DNA of 64,000 nt from Rapana venosa (GCA_028751875.1 CM054154.1:52493476-52557475), one strand, 5' to 3'; positions 45,501 to 57,694 are shown, numbered from the stretch's first letter. Made by a program: numbers and translations. The notes: generated by a model not told the origin, from the letters alone.

Positions 45501-46310
45501 CTGAAGCCATGCTTGTAGGGACCAAACTCAAACCTCTTACCATACTCAGCTTCAATAGAATTCGGATGCATCAGTCCCTCTACTGCTGTGAGGATCTAGG
45601 GGTTCCATTATCGACCAACACTCCTGTCTATGTTAAAAATTCATAAACCAGGGACCTTCCAGTCGTGCTACGATCAATTACGGACGTATTAGTGCAATTC
45701 ATATAGTAACGGTCATGGGGCCAACATCAAACTAGTCACGTCTCTACATTATTTCACTTCTGGACTATTTCATTTTTCTCTGTGGGCTGGTCTGCCAGCT
45801 TAATCTATACACTCCCTTCAACCATTTTCTAAAGCTCTGCAGCTCGACTAGTCCCACAGAAAGAATAAATCTGACACATTAACCCCTTCTTTCGATTCTC
45901 TTCTTGGTGCCTGTGCCAACAAAGAATAAAATATTAAGATCAGTACTCTCTGTTACACAATATCTCACAAAACTGCATCCCTCCTTACCATTGTGATGTC
46001 TCACACTGTACACCCTTTCTCTGTTCTGGTCCTCGCCAACACGATTTGGAATGGCCTCCCATATCCCTCTTCGCCAGTCTTGGAAACTTTAAAATCTGGC
46101 CTCAAGACATTTGTTTCAAACCTAACATTTTCCTCTCATGTTTCATTTCATAGCTATCTCTTCTTTTCAACAGCCAAATATTCCATCACCATGCCAAAGT
46201 GTACTTGCTATTGGTTGCATGACTGTGTAAGAATGAGTTGAGTGCAAGGGCTTTGATTTGTCTGTGCAATATACAGCGCTATATAAATTACATTTTTTAT
46301 TATTATTATG
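42550..46310 (+). mobile_element. L2-type LINE inserted in BEL/Pao (plus)
   Basis: Degenerate plus-strand L2. Fragments: an endonuclease ETWL-like position (about 43442), DGGIAIVYYDTL (about 43537), a GD position near 43793; RT LYLDFSAALQHY-DSL (about 45080), SSYMNKPTPDS, LFHSLYTAPL-like (about 45295) and HFYADDSQI (YADD at 45358-45369); C-terminal FSVLVLANTIWNGLP (about 46020). It ends CAGCGCTATATAAATTACAT and a T/ATT-rich tail at about 46275-46310. Frame breaks are dense though this region is not corrupted, so the copy is genuinely old. Confidence 0.8.
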
Positions 46311-46319
46311 ATTTTCAAG

Positions 46320-46944
46320 TAGACATCAAGTCTCATATATGTCATATTTTCACTTCATTGGCCATCAAAACATCAACAAATTCGATTACCTTTTCCCAGT
46401 GACAACAACATGCTCTGTGTTACGATAGACCCAGTAAAGAGGATCATAGATGGGGTATTTGTAGCTTTCAAAGTGACATTTCCCGTAAGGCCCTGTTAAC
46501 AAAGGTTATACACATGTCTGTGTTCTGCATTGCTTACCTGAGCACTACCAAATGCTGCAAAAGCAAGTTCATGAGAACCAACCCATTCAGGTCCAATCTA
46601 ATTCAGAAGACGATTGGAAATGTATGTCTTTCAGAACAACAGCTTCAGTTATACTGGGGGGACGGGATAGAACATTGGTCAGAACGTTGCGAACATTAGG
46701 ACTAGCACAAAGTTTATCCACTTTACCACTGCATCGAGTAACCCAGCTACCTGCTGCAGCACATAGTTTCACAACGTCTTCTGCTTCATCAGACACATTT
46801 TTCACTTAAGAAGACGAACTTCACCAGTTTTATTCTAAACGAACTTAACCTAACTAAAAACAACTGAGCAAGGTCCAATGTACAATAGTTCTCGTCTACT
46901 GATATTTACCACCTGGTCTGCACATTCAACAGAGGCAGCTCTCA
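46320..46944 (-). pseudogene. BEL/Pao gag-like 5' coding region
   Basis: The minus-strand frame 46805-46587 begins MKNVSDEAEDVVKLCAAAGS and continues WVTRCSGKVDKLCASPNVRN, about 140 bp inside the primer-binding site, where BEL gag starts are found. The style (charged start, W-V-T-R, small Cys-containing helix) fits BEL gag but identity is not certain. The remainder to 46320 has no long frame. Confidence 0.5.
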
Positions 46945-46966
46945 GCTCCTGGGTTCTGGCACCAAA
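46945..46966 (-). promoter_or_regulatory. BEL/Pao primer-binding site
   Basis: On the minus strand TGGTGCCAGAACCCAGGAG follows the LTR end after a few bases. A TGG-initiated, tRNA-complementary site at this spot is required to prime minus-strand cDNA. The tRNA species was not determined. Confidence 0.75.
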
Positions 46967-46972
46967 ATATTA

Positions 46973-47648
46973 TGTTCAGAAAACACAGAACATAACACGA
47001 ACAAGAAAATGACTATCAAGACTTACACACAGCAGAAGGCCTGAAACGAAACTGATGCTGTTGCTCTTCATTTATTTTGTTAACTGAAAAAATCTAACTT
47101 AAAATATGAATGACCTCCTCTTTCACTGCGTACAAATGATTCAATTGTTTCTTCAAATCCAGCCTCAAAACGACACTTAATTCCTACCTGAGGTCTTTCC
47201 CCCCAACATATCTGTCCCTAATTTCATACTGCATCTTTCACTCTTCTAAGTGGTGTTCCGTGTGTGGGGGTGTTGTGTGGTTGTTTTTTTGTCTGTGTGT
47301 GTGTGTGTGTGTGGTGTGTGTGTGTGTGTTGTGCGCGCGCGAGCGCGTGTGTGTGCGTGCTTGATCGGTGTGCAGCTAAGTGCGCGCGCAAGGTTGGGAT
47401 TAGGTGTTTATTTAGGTTTAGGGAGTTGCTGGCATGGATATGAGTGAGTGCTTGCGCTTCAGTTTTGTTTGTCTTTTGTAATCGTGTCTGCGCGTTAGAT
47501 AATTCCAGTTATTTGTATTTTTTTTTAGTGTGTTTTCTTAGTTGATTGCGGTGGGCTTGGTGCACTAATATGATGTATTACCCACACACAATGTTCTCAA
47601 GAACACATTACATGTTCAACACCTGACTACTATCTCCGATTCACTACA
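46973..47648 (-). repeat. BEL/Pao 5' LTR with internal insertion
   Basis: On the plus strand runs from TGTTCAG to CACTACA. The outer 150 and 100 bp match the 255-bp LTR at 31509-31763. In between, about 47120-47555 holds extra sequence rich in GT and CGCG. The LTR pair therefore differs both by substitutions and by this insertion. Confidence 0.82.
47296..47400 (+). repeat. GT/CGCG-rich low-complexity tract
   Basis: Alternating GT with GCGCGCGAGCGCG islands, inside the extra part of the right LTR. Such alternating purine-pyrimidine sequence is prone to slippage. The ORF across it is not a gene. Confidence 0.85.
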
Positions 47649-48050
47649 GCACCTATTAAGTTCCTTAGGCAACGAAAGGTCTAATGTGAGACCGCAATAA
47701 TGGACTCTTCTGGTTACGAATCCGTTACTGACTGTCACAACTCTCCAACTTCAGTGACAATATGTAGGCCCTTATCACTTCATTAACATCTGTGAAAGTG
47801 CCTCACTTGGTTATCAAGGTATTTTAAAGAAGGTCTCAATCGACTGTCTCAAAGCTGCTTTTGGACACCATCTCACTCTTCAGATGACAAGAGAAGGGTT
47901 CATCCTGCTCAGAGTAACACTACACACCAAACACAGCACACAGCCATCCACAGAAGCAATGCCTGTGCCCACCAACTATCCACTGGCCACATTGCCCAGA
48001 AACCTCCACCCACTTTGGTTGCGTTTCAGTTATCAGCAAAGATGTTCACT
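47649..48050 (+). pseudogene. Gypsy pol 3' end (right part of interrupted gene)
   Basis: After the GCACC duplication the sequence reads, in the relevant frame, QYVGPYHFINIC (47758) and KKVSIDCLKAAF (47842), matching the GPY/F motif and the following V-S-I-D-R-L-K-P-A pattern at the end of Gypsy integrases. This is exactly what should follow MRSVQPPAP at 31508. It supports that 31509-47648 is an insertion into one Gypsy copy. Frame changes surround it. A matching 3' LTR was not found. Confidence 0.7.
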
Positions 48051-51000
48051 GAAATGTTGTGCTAATTGATCTACTGAAATTTTTTTCTCACTACGTGTTG
48101 AAACTCTGCAATAGCGAGGGTCAAAACCATCTGGAAAGACTTGAAAAAATCTCTGCTCAGGACCAAGGTCATAAGGTACTGCATGCACTGGTCACCACAC
48201 ATATCTGTATGCATTGCGAATCATGGCATTGAATGCAGATCTACACTGCTTATATTATGCCCCTTTAGTTCCCAGCCAAGTAGATGGACCTGCTGATGGC
48301 TGGAGTAAATAAACGGGCAAAAGGTATGGCTTCATTAGCCCCTTGCTGCTGTAGCGTGTTCCAAGCTGTAAATGACACTTGTGTCTTTCCCAACTCTCTT
48401 GCAAGTGCATATTGTCTACGAAACTCGGACTAAGAAATGCACTCTTTAATATGATATAAGCTTTAAACAAGCTTTTTCTTTTGACTCCAATACTCCATTT
48501 ATTTTCTTTCGTAATGGTTGATGTGACTGAAGTTCAAACATACAGAGATAAACAGGACGAGGGCAGGCAGAAAAAACAATACACAAAAACAGACATTTCT
48601 AACATCTATAATAAAGCAGCATTCGATTTTTATATATAATAAAAATGACCATAGAAAAGAAAACATTGAAATGTCTGCTGCATGACTACTAACCTTTTTT
48701 GGGGGCTGCGACATTGAACCTGTTGGCAGACGAGGCCATGGACAATGAGAGGCAGGGTGATGGGGAGAGAGTCTGCCGCAGTCATTAGTGTGGCTATCCC
48801 CCCGGACTTCTACACCTATAAACCCACCCAATCCTGCCCTGGCCTAACTACCGGCCGCTTGACCAACGCACGTACTACTGTCTACTGTTTCATCCTGCTT
48901 TTAGGCCCTATCCTTGCTGCCTCAGCTGAAGGTTGTTCATTCTCAGTACCTGCTCAGATTTATAGCACCAGTGACAAAGTAGGTAAAAGATGTCTTGTAT
49001 GTATCTAACACTGTAACAAGCAACTGACCTATCCTCACCTCCACAAATGATCAGTTATTATTCACTGATTTTCTGATACTATACAAAAAAAGCATTTTCA
49101 TGTTCATGTTAAGAAATTGTTGTTTATGACTATAACTGTGTATATACTTCCTCGTTCTGGTGTTGTGTAAAAATAGAAACAAATTACACACTGGACTACA
49201 CTTTGACATCAACGCAACACACAAAAAAGCAAGAAAGAAACCAAACACCACAAAAACGGTCGATCTCCAACCATATTATCCAATCAATCCGCGCCATCAC
49301 AATAACCTCACGGAGAGAGACCGCTGACCGCTGCACTTCTACAATATAAGACACCACGATCCATCACTGATACCCGAGAGTGACTCCTTATTCTTCTCTC
49401 TCCCACTCACACCGAAATAAAAGCACCCTACACTCACTCTCAAACACATGTCACGAGCATCCCCACGCCGAGCACCCACCTCCTCACTCACACACCACAA
49501 CACCTCTCGCACACTCCGATCACATCGTACCACCACCTAACTTGATCAAGTGTGTTCCACTAGCTCCTATACACCCCCTTGATCGTCGCTTACTCATACA
49601 CCGCGCAGTGTGAAATTCGACAACACATGTTACTACACAGCAATGATTCCCCCGCCATATACATAAGAACCGCTGACTGTCGAAGACAACACCTAAGCCC
49701 TCACTAGCGCTCACACGCGCACACCCCACACTCCACGGACTCGCTCCTGGCACCATGGTCTCGGCTAGCAGTGGACAGCTACAAACAAAACAACCACACT
49801 AGAAGAGAGACCCGCCGTCCAATCACACATGGCCACACTTAAGCAGCTCTGAATTGAGGGATGCATACAATTCCACAAGAAATTCATCCTCAACCAAGCA
49901 GGAAAACAAGATCGGTACCAGATCCTCTCATGCTCATCTCGGCCAGTGTGGCACATCCTGACAAAGATGCGTCCACAAGTGCTCGGCATCCTGCTGACAC
50001 AATCCCAGCGCCGCATTATATAGCAAAATAAATCACAAGATATCCAGAGTCATATCATGTATGCCTGCAAATACACTTTCAATAATGTTGCAATTGTCAA
50101 TGGCATCAGTACTCCAGGTTGTCCACAGAATTAGTGCCCTTATTTAGATATGAGGCAACTATTCTGCCTACTTGTGGAAAAGGGTGACCCACCTTGAAAA
50201 TAGGTGGCAGGGGGTGTTGGCGCAACGGCATAGAGCTGGCAAAAGAATCTGGCCATGGGTGACAACAGCAACACCAGTACGGACCATCAGCCATTCCGCC
50301 TCCCCATCGCAGCATCTCCATTAACTAGGTGCCCTTCGACAACAGACTGCTCCCACATTCACTTGGGAAAAGTACAAGCAAGGCCAACCTCCTAGGACCA
50401 ACAGGTCGTGCGTCCATTTCCAGCACACAGGACGATAAAAAGAAAGACGAAGAACACTTTGATGCAAAAACAATTGATGTCAATGCATGTAGTACGACTG
50501 AGGACAACTCTGATCTGCCACTGTATACTTCTCCAGGTACTCTGTTCTATATGGCGTGTATGCAATAACGTCTAGGTCAGTCCATTTGATTAAGAGTGAA
50601 AAGAAAATGTCACACGAAATTAGTGACATTCTCTGATAATGGAGTATTGCCACTGATTTAAAAGCACATTGCTGTAGTTATTCTTTTGGGACTAATGTAT
50701 TAAAAAGTCAGATCCCAAGAGCAAGCAAACACCTCGTTAAAAATGTGAACAGATTGTAGCCTTCTTTTCCTGAGACAAAATTGTTATTAGCAAGGTCTGC
50801 ACCTGTGAAAAACCAAGTTTCAGATGAAAAGAGAACTCTTCAATGCAATCACTTGCTCGGGGTTATACCATCTAAACAACGTATCTTTTTGTCTCCCACG
50901 AAAATATGTTACACACACTATCATTACACAGATTCATTTACATCAAATTGCAAAAGGGCTCCAGTATATGGCTCGTATCATAGGCAGGCATGTTCATGCA

Positions 51001-51300
51001 TTGTTTTGGCAAACAGCAAAGAGGAGACCCCAAGAAGCCAATTTCATCCACATGATACACATCAACTACCTGTACTCGCCTATGCCTTAGACGACCTCAA
51101 TACCAGAGACAGTGTACAACCAGCACTGTCCGTGCATGTCTTCAACAGGACTTCCCCGGGGGGAGACAACATGCTCGAACAACAATTTGGGTGGGTAAAA
51201 AAATCATTTTGAAGGTGACTTTTGTATTTTTGCTTTGCACTACTAAAAGTCTTACAGAAAAATAACACGGATTTCTGCTAAATCCCACAGCTGCTCTACA
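48051..51300. other. Clean interval without recognisable gene
   Basis: 3.2 kb of good-quality sequence in which I find no transposon protein and no convincing gene. Frames up to 143 codons exist (e.g. 50781-51212 plus; 48831-48499 minus) but show no familiar motif and no GC or codon bias distinguishing them. If host exons exist in this window, this stretch and 19730-20200 are the places to look. Confidence 0.5.
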
Positions 51301-52100
51301 CATCCAAAAATTTTGTTTTTTTTGTTTTCTTTTATTGCTGTTTTAATTAATTTAGAACTTTTATTACAAACACTTCGCATTTTTTTTTTAATTTTTTTTT
51401 TAAAGTTTTACATCAAATCCTTTTTTAAATTTTGTGGATTTATTTTTAGTTATGATATGATTTTTCCGACTACGTCAAAAAAAATCCACAAGTGGAACAA
51501 CATCGGATCAAATTTGCCTGAGAACTAAAGGCCCCAGAGGTAGTGAATTTTTCAAAAAGGTGGGTGGAAAGTTTGCAGATCATGTATACACTGATGAATA
51601 TTTTCAAACAGCAGTGACGAAACAGAACGAGCTTTTTGGGGCAAACCCGACCAGTAAAAAAAAACCAGGGGTCACCCTAACATCCTACAACATGCGACAA
51701 GCGTAAGAGTTAAGAAAAAAAAAAAATGAAACAAAAAAAGAGCAAACAATAAAAGGCAGTAAACAAAAGAACGGCCATACGGGGGAAAAAAAGAAAATGG
51801 ATGGGTGAACTCCCAAGACATTAAGAGAACACAAAAAAAACAATAGCAAAAAAGCAATCAGCGGTGAAAGACCTGACTAGCACAAAAAGGGAAAAGGGTT
51901 TTAAAAAATCCAAAAAAAATGGGGAAATGCCACGACGACCAGGATATTTGAACGAGGAAGAATACTGCCCCACCTGATAACAAAGAACCCAGGGACCCGA
52001 ATCCTTAATTTTACCTCAAGCAAAGACACAAAGTCACCCAATCCTCCGAGAAGAAGTGGAAACAGCACAATCGCGAAAAAGGGGGAATCCCAAAGGGGGG
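51300..52100. other. Corrupted-consensus block 4
   Basis: Long A and T runs with neighbour-copy corruption. Nothing coding is recognisable. Confidence 0.65.
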
Positions 52101-53475
52101 TGACAAATTCCCGCTAGTTGGTTCAAGCGAGGGAAGCCATGCAGCCCCTACTAAGAATCGCAACAAGTCTGCAACAGGAAAATGGGCCCAAAAACCCCTG
52201 GACACAGCACTCATATCACCCTCCCCCGAAAGGAAATCTCAACAATGCCATAATTCCGCACAAACACCTCATTGCCACCCAAGCAAGGCATGCTGCAATA
52301 ATATTGAATAGACTGAACCCAAAGCAGAGACCATCATTGCTGAGGAACAAGCAGGTTTCAGAGCAAGACAGCAGCACAACAGAACAATATTTAACCTCAA
52401 ATACTTTTGTGAGCGATCCCTTCAGCATCAACAAGACCTTTATCATGTATTTATCGATTTTAAGAAGACATTTGACAGGGTGGGCATGCAGCTTTGTGGC
52501 AACCATGAATTTGTACAGCATCAAATGAAAAACCTGACCAGAGTCATCAAACAGCTGAAACAGCGGGGCCCAACCAGTGCATGTGTATACAACAACAAAT
52601 TTGAGAATGGTTTCGAACAAAAATCATGAAGGATCATTAAAGCATTGGTGGCAGAACGATCACAAACCTCCGCTTCGCAGATACATTGATGGAATAGCAG
52701 GATCAGAAAAAGAGCTTGCCAGCCTAACAGAACACCTGAATAAGGCCTCCAAAACATACAGCATGGAAATAAAGCGCAGAGAAGACCAAACTGATGACTA
52801 ATAAAACCAACGGCATTAGCACTGATATCAGGGTTAATGACCAGAAGCTGGAAACAGTTCAAAAGCTTCAAGTACTTGGGAGCCATTGTATCAGACCAGG
52901 ATCCAAGCCAGAAGTAGTATGCAGGACGCACAGACAATAACAGCACTGTCAAAACTAAACACCATCGGAGAGATAAAATATCTCACTTATCCCAAGACAG
53001 ACTAATGCGCTCCCTTGTCTACCCATATTTTTGTATGCCTGTGAATCATGGACCCTGGCTGCAGATTGGAAAGAAGAGTTTCAGGCGGGGGAGATGAGAT
53101 GCTTTCGAGACTCCTTGGCATCTCCTACAAAGACCACATAAGAAACGAAAGTGTGCATAAACAAACCAGCAAACCATTGGCCCCATAAAAAACCTTCAAA
53201 CGTGAAAAAGGGGTAAATTTAAAAATGGAGGGAAAATTCAAAAGGGACCCAAAAATTTTAAAAGACAATTTTCCCAAGGCACGGGCCCAAAGGGAGGAAG
53301 AAGAAGAGGCAGACCAAGGAAAAAGCGGGGAGGAAAACACCCAACGAAGGGACGGGCCCCTAAACTCAACAAAACCCGGAGAAAGGCAAAAACGGGAGGG
53401 GAGAAATGGAGGGAACGGGTTGTTGAATCTTTGAGGGTCCCCCCATTTGGCCCAGATGGGATGATAGATTATTTA
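52100..53475 (+). mobile_element. RTE-type LINE 3' part, same family as the nested fragment
   Basis: Plus strand: LNRL-PK (about 52300), IAEEQAGFRA-R (about 52338), DLYHVFIDFKK-FDRV (about 52435), ATMNLYSI, RVIKQLKQRGPTSA, then after an apparent deletion NLRFAD-T (about 52665, FADD damaged by one missing base), GIAGSEKELASLTEHLNKAS, KYLGAIVSDQ (about 52872), and RCFRDSLASPTKTT, which is the out-of-frame version of MRCFRRLLGISYKDH. From 53160 it is corrupted, but GGTTGTTGAATCTTTGAGGG and the GATGATAGATT tail match the nested fragment at 18756-19146. Confidence 0.82.
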
Positions 53476-53479
53476 GGGT

Positions 53480-56400
53480 TTTTTGTGTGAAATTTGGCCC
53501 CAAAAAAACCCTCACTAATGCTTAACGTCCCCCATGGGAAATGCAAGATCCATCCCCAATTTTCCCAATTTTTTATTTTCAACATCTTTCTATTAACAGC
53601 CAAAACCAATTCTCACCCGCAGCCCCTCAATGTAAAAAGGAAAAATACCCAGACTTAAAGGTTAAAACTACCCAACCTTTTTCAGGAATACGTGGATCTT
53701 TTGGGTAAAGAAATTTACAGAAATAAATACCAAAAAGGGAATAGATTAAATGCATTTTTTTAAACCCCTATGCCTAGTGAATCCCAGATTCATATTCGTG
53801 TCTGCAGTGAAAAGTTAAAAGATCGTTTGGTCTAAACATTTTTTCAGATACTTGCCAAAAAGGAGCAATGATTTTAAAATAAAGAGGGCTGCACCACTAA
53901 AAAATAATCAGAAAGGGCGGGTTAGCAGGGACTTAAAATCTCACGAAAACCCTTTTGGGAAAAAGGGAAGTAATCCATCTCCTGCAATCTTTTTTTTAGA
54001 AAATAAAACCCGCCCATTGTTTTAGCCTACAAAAAGGGAGGGGAAAGTGTCACCAAATACCTGATACTCTAATCACAAGGCATGGGCATTAGATCGCTTT
54101 AATATCTTTTTGGCTTTTGGGGCACCAAATGTAACGGGGGAAAAATTTATGAAGACACGGGGAAGTGATCATTTCCCTTTTGTTATTATTTTTTAATGGC
54201 ATCCCACCCCCTTGTAACACTGAAAAAGAAAAACTCCCAAAGTTTAACAAATAAAGAAGCAAAATTGGGGAAACATTTTAAAAAGAAATTTTGCAGCCTA
54301 CTATAAAAAACATTTTTGGGGTTTTCTGAAAAACTTAGTTTAATTTTTACAAATGAAATCTTTAAAAGCGCTTACTTATCGACCCCAATAAATTAAAACA
54401 AGGAAAGGTTCGGGAAATTTTTGGGAAGACACCTGTTTGCGAAAACCCAGGCCCAAACAAAGGGTTTAATGTCCAAAACAATTTAAAAAAAGACGCCCCC
54501 AGAAAACCCAAAGAAAAACCAAACAGGCAAAAAACTTTAGCAACATGATCAAAAGCCGGGGCAACGAAAAAATTTTGGTCTTCTTTTAGTTTAAACTTGG
54601 CCTTCTTTTAGTTTGACCCGAAGTTTAAAATCATAAAATCTAAAAAGTGGGGGAAAAAAATTTCATGAAATGAAAAAGGTGTGTTTTTTCCCAAACATTT
54701 TCCATTTAAAAACTTAAAAACAAGGGAAATTTCCCCCCAAATTGCAAAAAAGGGGTTTGGGGCTTTTGCAGATATTTTTTCCCCAAAAGTCTAGCTTTAA
54801 AGGGCCTCGCATTTTAGAAGCAATAAAAACAGACAAGCTGAGGAGAAGAAAGAAAAATATAAAGACCCATGTTCAAAAATACTGAATACTTTAAGCCCCC
54901 AAAAACAAACAAATAAAGTAAAAGATGTATTTTTCCTTCCAAATAAGAAACTTCTTTTGGGTTAGATCCCCATTTCCAATGATAGGCTTAAACTTTTTCC
55001 AAAAACCTTGTTCTGATGCATAAACTTTTCCAAAAAGGGGAACCGAAGTCCAAATCCCCATTAACGGAACAGTCAATTAGTTCCCTTTCATAAGAAAAGG
55101 AAACCCAAAACTGATAAAATTTATTATAGGCCCTTTTAGCACTGACTTCTAACTTTGGGTAAGCTTAGGAGAAAATTATTCAAAAAAACCTTGGTTTTAA
55201 ACTGTCAAAAAAATAAAGTATTTCCTTTTCAAAAAGAAAGCTTTCAAAAGATAGATCAGCAACGATAATTTAATTTTAAAGCTAACAACATATCAAAAAA
55301 ACTTTTTTCGAGAAAAAAAAATCTACCGCAACATTTTTTTATTAAAGAAACCCTACGCCCAAAGTTTGGAAAAAATTTTTTTAAAATTGCTGCATAAACT
55401 GAAGACGTTGGCTTTTTTTTGGCATTTTTTTATTTTTTTAAAAGCTTTTATGTAACAGTTTGTACCAAGGAAGTGGGGAAATCCCAATTTAAACTTTAGG
55501 TCATGAAAAGGGGGTTTCCCTGGGGTTCATTAAGCCCCTTTTCTTTTTAAATATATTGATGTATATTTACCCACAAAAAAGTCGAAAGACATTGCCGGGT
55601 ACAATTTTCAAAGAAATATGTAAAAGGATGAATGCCCACAAAGAAGCGTGCTAAACAAAGAGGACGAAAAAACTATCCCAAAAAGTATATCAAAAAGACT
55701 AGATAATTTACATAACTATATTTTTAAAAATGGCCTACATTATCTAAAAAAAACCCCCGCACATTATGCTTTTAATAAAGGTGGGTGACCCAGATACACT
55801 GAAACTTTAAAAACGATTGAATTGGGGGCCAATTCAGTATAAAAAAAAATGGAAATTTTTTTGGGCATTAAACATACTCAAAATTAAATTTGGGAAGCTT
55901 ATATTATACATTTTAAAAAAACAAAAAAAATGCCTAAATTTTCTTAAAATGGTTACAACACCCCCTTGGGACGGGGAAAACCCTTCACTCTTAAAGGCTT
56001 TTTAAAAATTTAAACTGTAGGTTAAAAACCCTGTCTTATGGACAAGAATCTTTTTAAAATTGCTCCAAATTTTATTTATTTAAAAAAAACCCCAAATTAA
56101 TAAGAAAAAGGGTAAAAACTTGCATTTGGGGGTCCCTTTCCATGCATCCACCATGGGAACTTATAAGGAAATTGGGGAATTTTCCCCTACGGAATCCAAA
56201 ATTTTTCATGCGCCAAACTTTTTTTATGGAGCACAAAAACAAAAAATTTTGTCTGTAGTGAATTAAAAGTTCAAGCAAAAAACCCAAATTTTTCCCAAAA
56301 AAAGGCTAAACAAATTTCGTTTTTAATGCCTATTGGCCCTTTTTATCAGATCTCTTTAAAAAATCTCAACTTTACCATATATTAAAAACACACAAAAAAG

Positions 56401-57650
56401 CTTTACCATGCCCCACATGGGAGTTTGGATAAACCCCTGTTTTGATAAGACTATTTTAAATAAAAAAAAAAATGAAAATCAAAACAGGGGGGTTGCAGAT
56501 GTTGGGGGTCGAAATTTTAAAAAATAAAAGCGACTTTTAAAATTTTTAAAACCGATGGATCTTTTTTTAAAAATTCATAAACACAGGCTCTGCTTTGTCA
56601 TCCCACACTTAAAATTAAAGAAATGGGTACATTTTGGGAAAAAAACATCTTAAAAATTTTTTTACAGCTGAACTTATTGCAGTTTTTAAAGGCTTTTTAA
56701 AACAATAATTTTTTGATTTTCCTTTTTTCCCCTTTCCATACTTGCTTTGTGTTACCCCAATTCATTTTATTGTTGCTATAAAACCCCAAACTTCAAGGTC
56801 CCGGGAAAATTTTTTTTTGAAATTAAATATTCATAAAAACCCCTTCCAAAATTTAAAAGAGGAAACCTTTTTCTTTTTTTTTGGGTGCCTTCTCACTTTG
56901 GGTAAAAAAAAAAATTTTTCAAATGAGGGGGATGACAAGCTGCAAAAAAAGGGGGCAAGAAAAGAAAAGGAATGGTAAAAACGGATTTCCCCTATCTTAC
57001 AGGGGGGATACCAAATATTAGAACAAACTTAAAGGGGGTTTAAGTTTAAAAAAATCTGACAATTCAAGGAACATTTTTAAAAAGTGTCTGCCCACTGCCC
57101 ATATTTCTTTTTTTAAAATTGCTCCTCTCAAACAGACTTCGCGTTTTTTTTCCCCGTGAAAAGGGGTTAGTTCAATTTATTCTAGAATGAAGTTAAATGC
57201 TTTCCCTTTTAAAAAAATTTTGTAAAAAAGCCCAAATGCCCTATGGGGGGATCATATTTCCAAACTCAAAACATTTTTAAAATGCCCATTGTAAAACTTT
57301 TTTAAACCTACTTTTTTCGGAACACCCTCTGGAAAATGTTTTTAAAAATCAAACTACCTTGGGCCATTGCCAAAAGGGTTTTTTGCATAGCCCACTTGAA
57401 TATTTATTGATTACATTATTTTTAAATTTCAGGGGTTTTCCACCATGGTTATTTTAAATTTTGGGCTCCTGTTTAAAAAAATTATCCTTACTTTTCTCAG
57501 TTTTTTGTTTTTGGTTTTTTGTTTTTTTTTTTTACAAAAATCCCAAAACGATGCTTTTTATGAACCTTTTTTTCCTTCCCCCCTTCCTCTCCCTTTTTTT
57601 TTTTTTTTTAAAAAAAAAAACCCCTTTACCCCTTCAATTTCCCTCGTCTA
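53480..57650 (+). mobile_element. Corrupted RNase H-type LINE (tentative)
   Basis: Near 54158-54182 the sequence can be read as RGSDHFPFVII, the final endonuclease motif of Nimb/I/Jockey-type LINEs. About 2.5 kb further, near 56660-56690, FTAELIAVFKGF matches the RNase H helix T-A-E-L-x-A-I. The order and spacing suit endonuclease, RT, RNase H in one ORF. Everything between is too corrupted to confirm the RT. It may be related to the Nimb/I-like LINE at 20230-23100. Confidence 0.45.
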
Positions 57651-57694
57651 ATATAACTTAGAGTGAACAGACTTTAAAATTTTTAAGCCCACCA

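Larger units (their letters stand above)
31509..47648 (-). mobile_element. BEL/Pao LTR retrotransposon with nested insertions, 16 kb
   Basis: Minus-strand element. 5' LTR 47648-46973, primer-binding site just inside, gag-like start near 46800, protease/RT near 42490-41436, integrase near 37575-36865, polypurine tract 31778-31764 and 3' LTR 31763-31509. Flanked by GCACC on both sides. The large size comes from later insertions: an L2 LINE (42550-46310), a second L2 (37590-41430) and an RTE (34070-36865), plus a small SINE-like element. The insertion interrupts the Gypsy pol gene, whose reading continues on the far side. Confidence 0.88.

Noticed and set aside
50781..51212. 143-codon ORF as a real gene
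   Set aside because: No recognisable motif, no start context or splice evidence, average composition; kept only as part of the unassigned interval.
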